This document shows, piece by piece, positions 6,177 to 6,856 of a stretch of 6,856 nt of DNA. The notes beneath the pieces were generated by a model. It saw only the letters and a program-made list of their open reading frames with translations. It was not told the DNA's origin and made no database searches. The first letter of the stretch is position 1, and every line of letters begins with the position of its first letter. The stretch is from Bradyrhizobium sp. (GTDB taxonomy: Bacteria; Pseudomonadota; Alphaproteobacteria; Rhizobiales; Xanthobacteraceae), in assembly GCA_028290165.1 (NCBI GenBank), contig JAQGKJ010000318.1:1-6856 (forward strand), in the 5' to 3' direction. The translations under genes were made by a program, and so were the position numbers.

Positions 6177-6241
6177 AAGCAGAAGCCATGTTGCTTCATC
6201 CCAAAGCCTGGCTTTGCCAAAGGTTCACAAAGGAACAAACG

Positions 6242-6475
6242 ATGCGCAATAGATTGCCGACCCGACGGGAACTCAACAAAGGTCCGCAAACGGTATTTTT
6301 TCAAATCGCGAACGGTAACGCGCGCCAGTCTTGCAGCGTGAAGACGAAGTTTACAACGGAGCAACAAGCGTCGCGTTATCTCCGCCAAAACTGGAACAAG
6401 ATCGAGAAGATGGCTCGCGATTGTTTGGCGAATGGAACTATCAAGGACCGGCAAATCAAGCTTGTGATGCTTTGA
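6242..6475 (+). CDS. 77-residue protein of unknown function
   Basis: This ORF starts MRNRLPTRRELN and ends in IKLVML. ATG 6242 has a good ribosome site (AAGGA, 7-nt spacing), which favours it over an in-frame ATG at 6188. The protein is basic. A short beta-like stretch (TVFFQIANG) is followed by a helical region (TTEQQASRYLRQNWNKIEKM) and a C-terminal strand (RQIKLVML). Two cysteines are present (SCSV and RDCL). There is no signal peptide or membrane span, and no family is recognised. It follows the DUF4167-type gene in the same direction after 65 bp and may share its transcript. GC content and codon use are visibly lower and more mixed than in argH or lysA, as expected for accessory DNA. Confidence 0.65.
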   Translation: MRNRLPTRRELNKGPQTVFFQIANGNARQSCSVKTKFTTEQQASRYLRQNWNKIEKMARDCLANGTIKDRQIKLVML

Positions 6476-6504
6476 AGCAGAGAAAGCATGTCATGCGTTA
6501 GGTT

Positions 6505-6627
6505 ATGGTCGGCGGCAAGGCAGGGCTGGGACCATTCATGCCGAAAGGATGGACCGCAGATCAGCTGCGCACCACGCCGCAAGCGCGGAGCGCTGCGCAG
6601 CATCGGGCACTTCACTTCGCGGCGTGA
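6505..6627 (+). CDS. doubtful 40-residue ORF
   Basis: An ATG-to-TGA frame encodes 40 residues containing PFMPKGWTADQLRT and ending RALHFAA. The ribosome site is poor (AGG only 2 nt before the ATG). Its end overlaps the 3' end of the convergent dehydrogenase gene by 16 bp, and it also contains the inverted repeat at 6564-6601. It is listed because the 136-bp gap otherwise holds no gene; I consider chance more likely than a real protein. Confidence 0.18.
   Translation: MVGGKAGLGPFMPKGWTADQLRTTPQARSAAQHRALHFAA
6564..6601. terminator. nested inverted repeat, possible bidirectional stem-loop
   Basis: GCTGCGCA (6564-6571) pairs perfectly with TGCGCAGC (6594-6601). Inside the loop CCGC (6577-6580) pairs with GCGG (6585-6588) around AAGC. 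The structure lies in the gap between two convergent genes, where a transcription-ending stem-loop is expected. No T run follows on either strand, so it is not a standard intrinsic terminator; RNA-end protection or chance in GC-rich DNA are alternatives. Confidence 0.35.
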
Positions 6628-6856
6628 GCGCCCTTTCCTCCCACCACCACGCCCGCCGCTTGTTCAATCGGCTTGATCGCGGAGGTAAAATCCGACTCCG
6701 CGCCCATTTCGCGGATCACCACTTCCCAGAGCCGTCCGACCGCTTCGGCAACTTCCATCGACAGTCCCAAGGCTTTCGCTTCCTCGAGATAGAGCCGCAC
6801 GTCCTTGACCATCAGTCCGGTGGCAAAACCGAAATCGAAGCTGCGCGGCAGGATCG
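6612..6856 (-). CDS. 3-hydroxyisobutyrate dehydrogenase-family oxidoreductase, 5'-truncated by the window edge
   Basis: These are the last 80 residues of an NAD(P)-dependent beta-hydroxyacid dehydrogenase; the frame stays open to the window end (first full codon at 6854), so the N-terminal Rossmann domain lies outside. The visible part matches the all-helical C-terminal domain (NAD_binding_11): SFDFGFATGLMVKDVRLYLE with the conserved L-M-x-K-D, then a helix with EEAKALGLSMEV, and the closing GAESDFTSAIKPIEQ. The family (about 290-300 residues) includes 3-hydroxyisobutyrate dehydrogenase, tartronate semialdehyde reductase and glyoxylate/succinic semialdehyde reductases. The substrate cannot be assigned without the N-terminal half. 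The tail ends VVVGGKGAHAAK. It converges on the small + strand genes. Confidence 0.88.
   Translation of the reverse strand, partial: ILPRSFDFGFATGLMVKDVRLYLEEAKALGLSMEVAEAVGRLWEVVIREMGAESDFTSAIKPIEQAAGVVVGGKGAHAAK

Noticed and set aside
5660..6320. Several GGAAC motifs considered as general stress (EcfG) promoter -35 elements
   Set aside because: None has a CGTT-type -10 element at 16-18 bp, and most lie inside coding sequence.
4663..6611. Search for integrase, transposase, tRNA attachment site, CRISPR repeats or toxin-antitoxin pair
   Set aside because: None was found: no recognisable recombinase motifs, no cloverleaf, no regularly spaced repeats and no known toxin or antitoxin fold in the small ORFs.
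6488..6676. 62-residue + strand open frame
   Set aside because: It extends into the conserved 3' end of the hydroxyacid dehydrogenase on the other strand; the product is Arg/Pro-rich and featureless.

Overview
The window looks like a chromosomal segment of a high-GC alphaproteobacterium of the Bradyrhizobium group (Bradyrhizobiaceae/Nitrobacteraceae). The strongest pointers are a TlpA thioredoxin that closely resembles the Bradyrhizobium protein, and the order tlpA (divergent) - argH - lptM-like lipoprotein - lysA. This placement rests on remembered family sequences and gene order; no database search was run.

Positions 1-3389 and on to 4662 are conserved housekeeping DNA. The window opens inside a 3-hydroxybutyryl-CoA dehydrogenase gene (3' part, + strand). 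Next comes a 64-residue YjfB-type putative motility protein (+). Its stop codon overlaps the stop of the convergent tlpA gene (-) within one CTAG. A 116-bp divergent region separates tlpA from a lysine/arginine biosynthesis cluster on the + strand: argH (last step of arginine synthesis), a small LptM-like lipoprotein and lysA (last step of lysine synthesis). The last two are 7 nt apart.

Positions 4663-6611 differ in character. They hold small genes with more mixed, AT-richer codon use than argH or lysA, and mostly no recognisable function. On the - strand, read right to left, are a possible 76-residue ORF, a 141-residue protein with a C-terminal helix-hairpin-helix region resembling the RNA polymerase alpha-subunit C-terminal domain (joined by an ATGA overlap), and a small conserved-looking orphan protein. 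On the + strand, diverging from these, are a short DUF4167-type protein and a 77-residue orphan. No integrase, transposase or tRNA was found, so an island is possible but not shown. The window ends in the 3' part of a 3-hydroxyisobutyrate dehydrogenase-family gene on the - strand.

The observations most worth a second look are: the apparent loss of the catalytic glutamate in the 3-hydroxybutyryl-CoA dehydrogenase (Val, one base from Glu); a 14-nt tandem duplication of the argH start that creates a 5-codon mini-ORF overlapping the true start; and the alpha-CTD-like small protein with its coupled upstream ORF. No clear new multi-gene system was identified.
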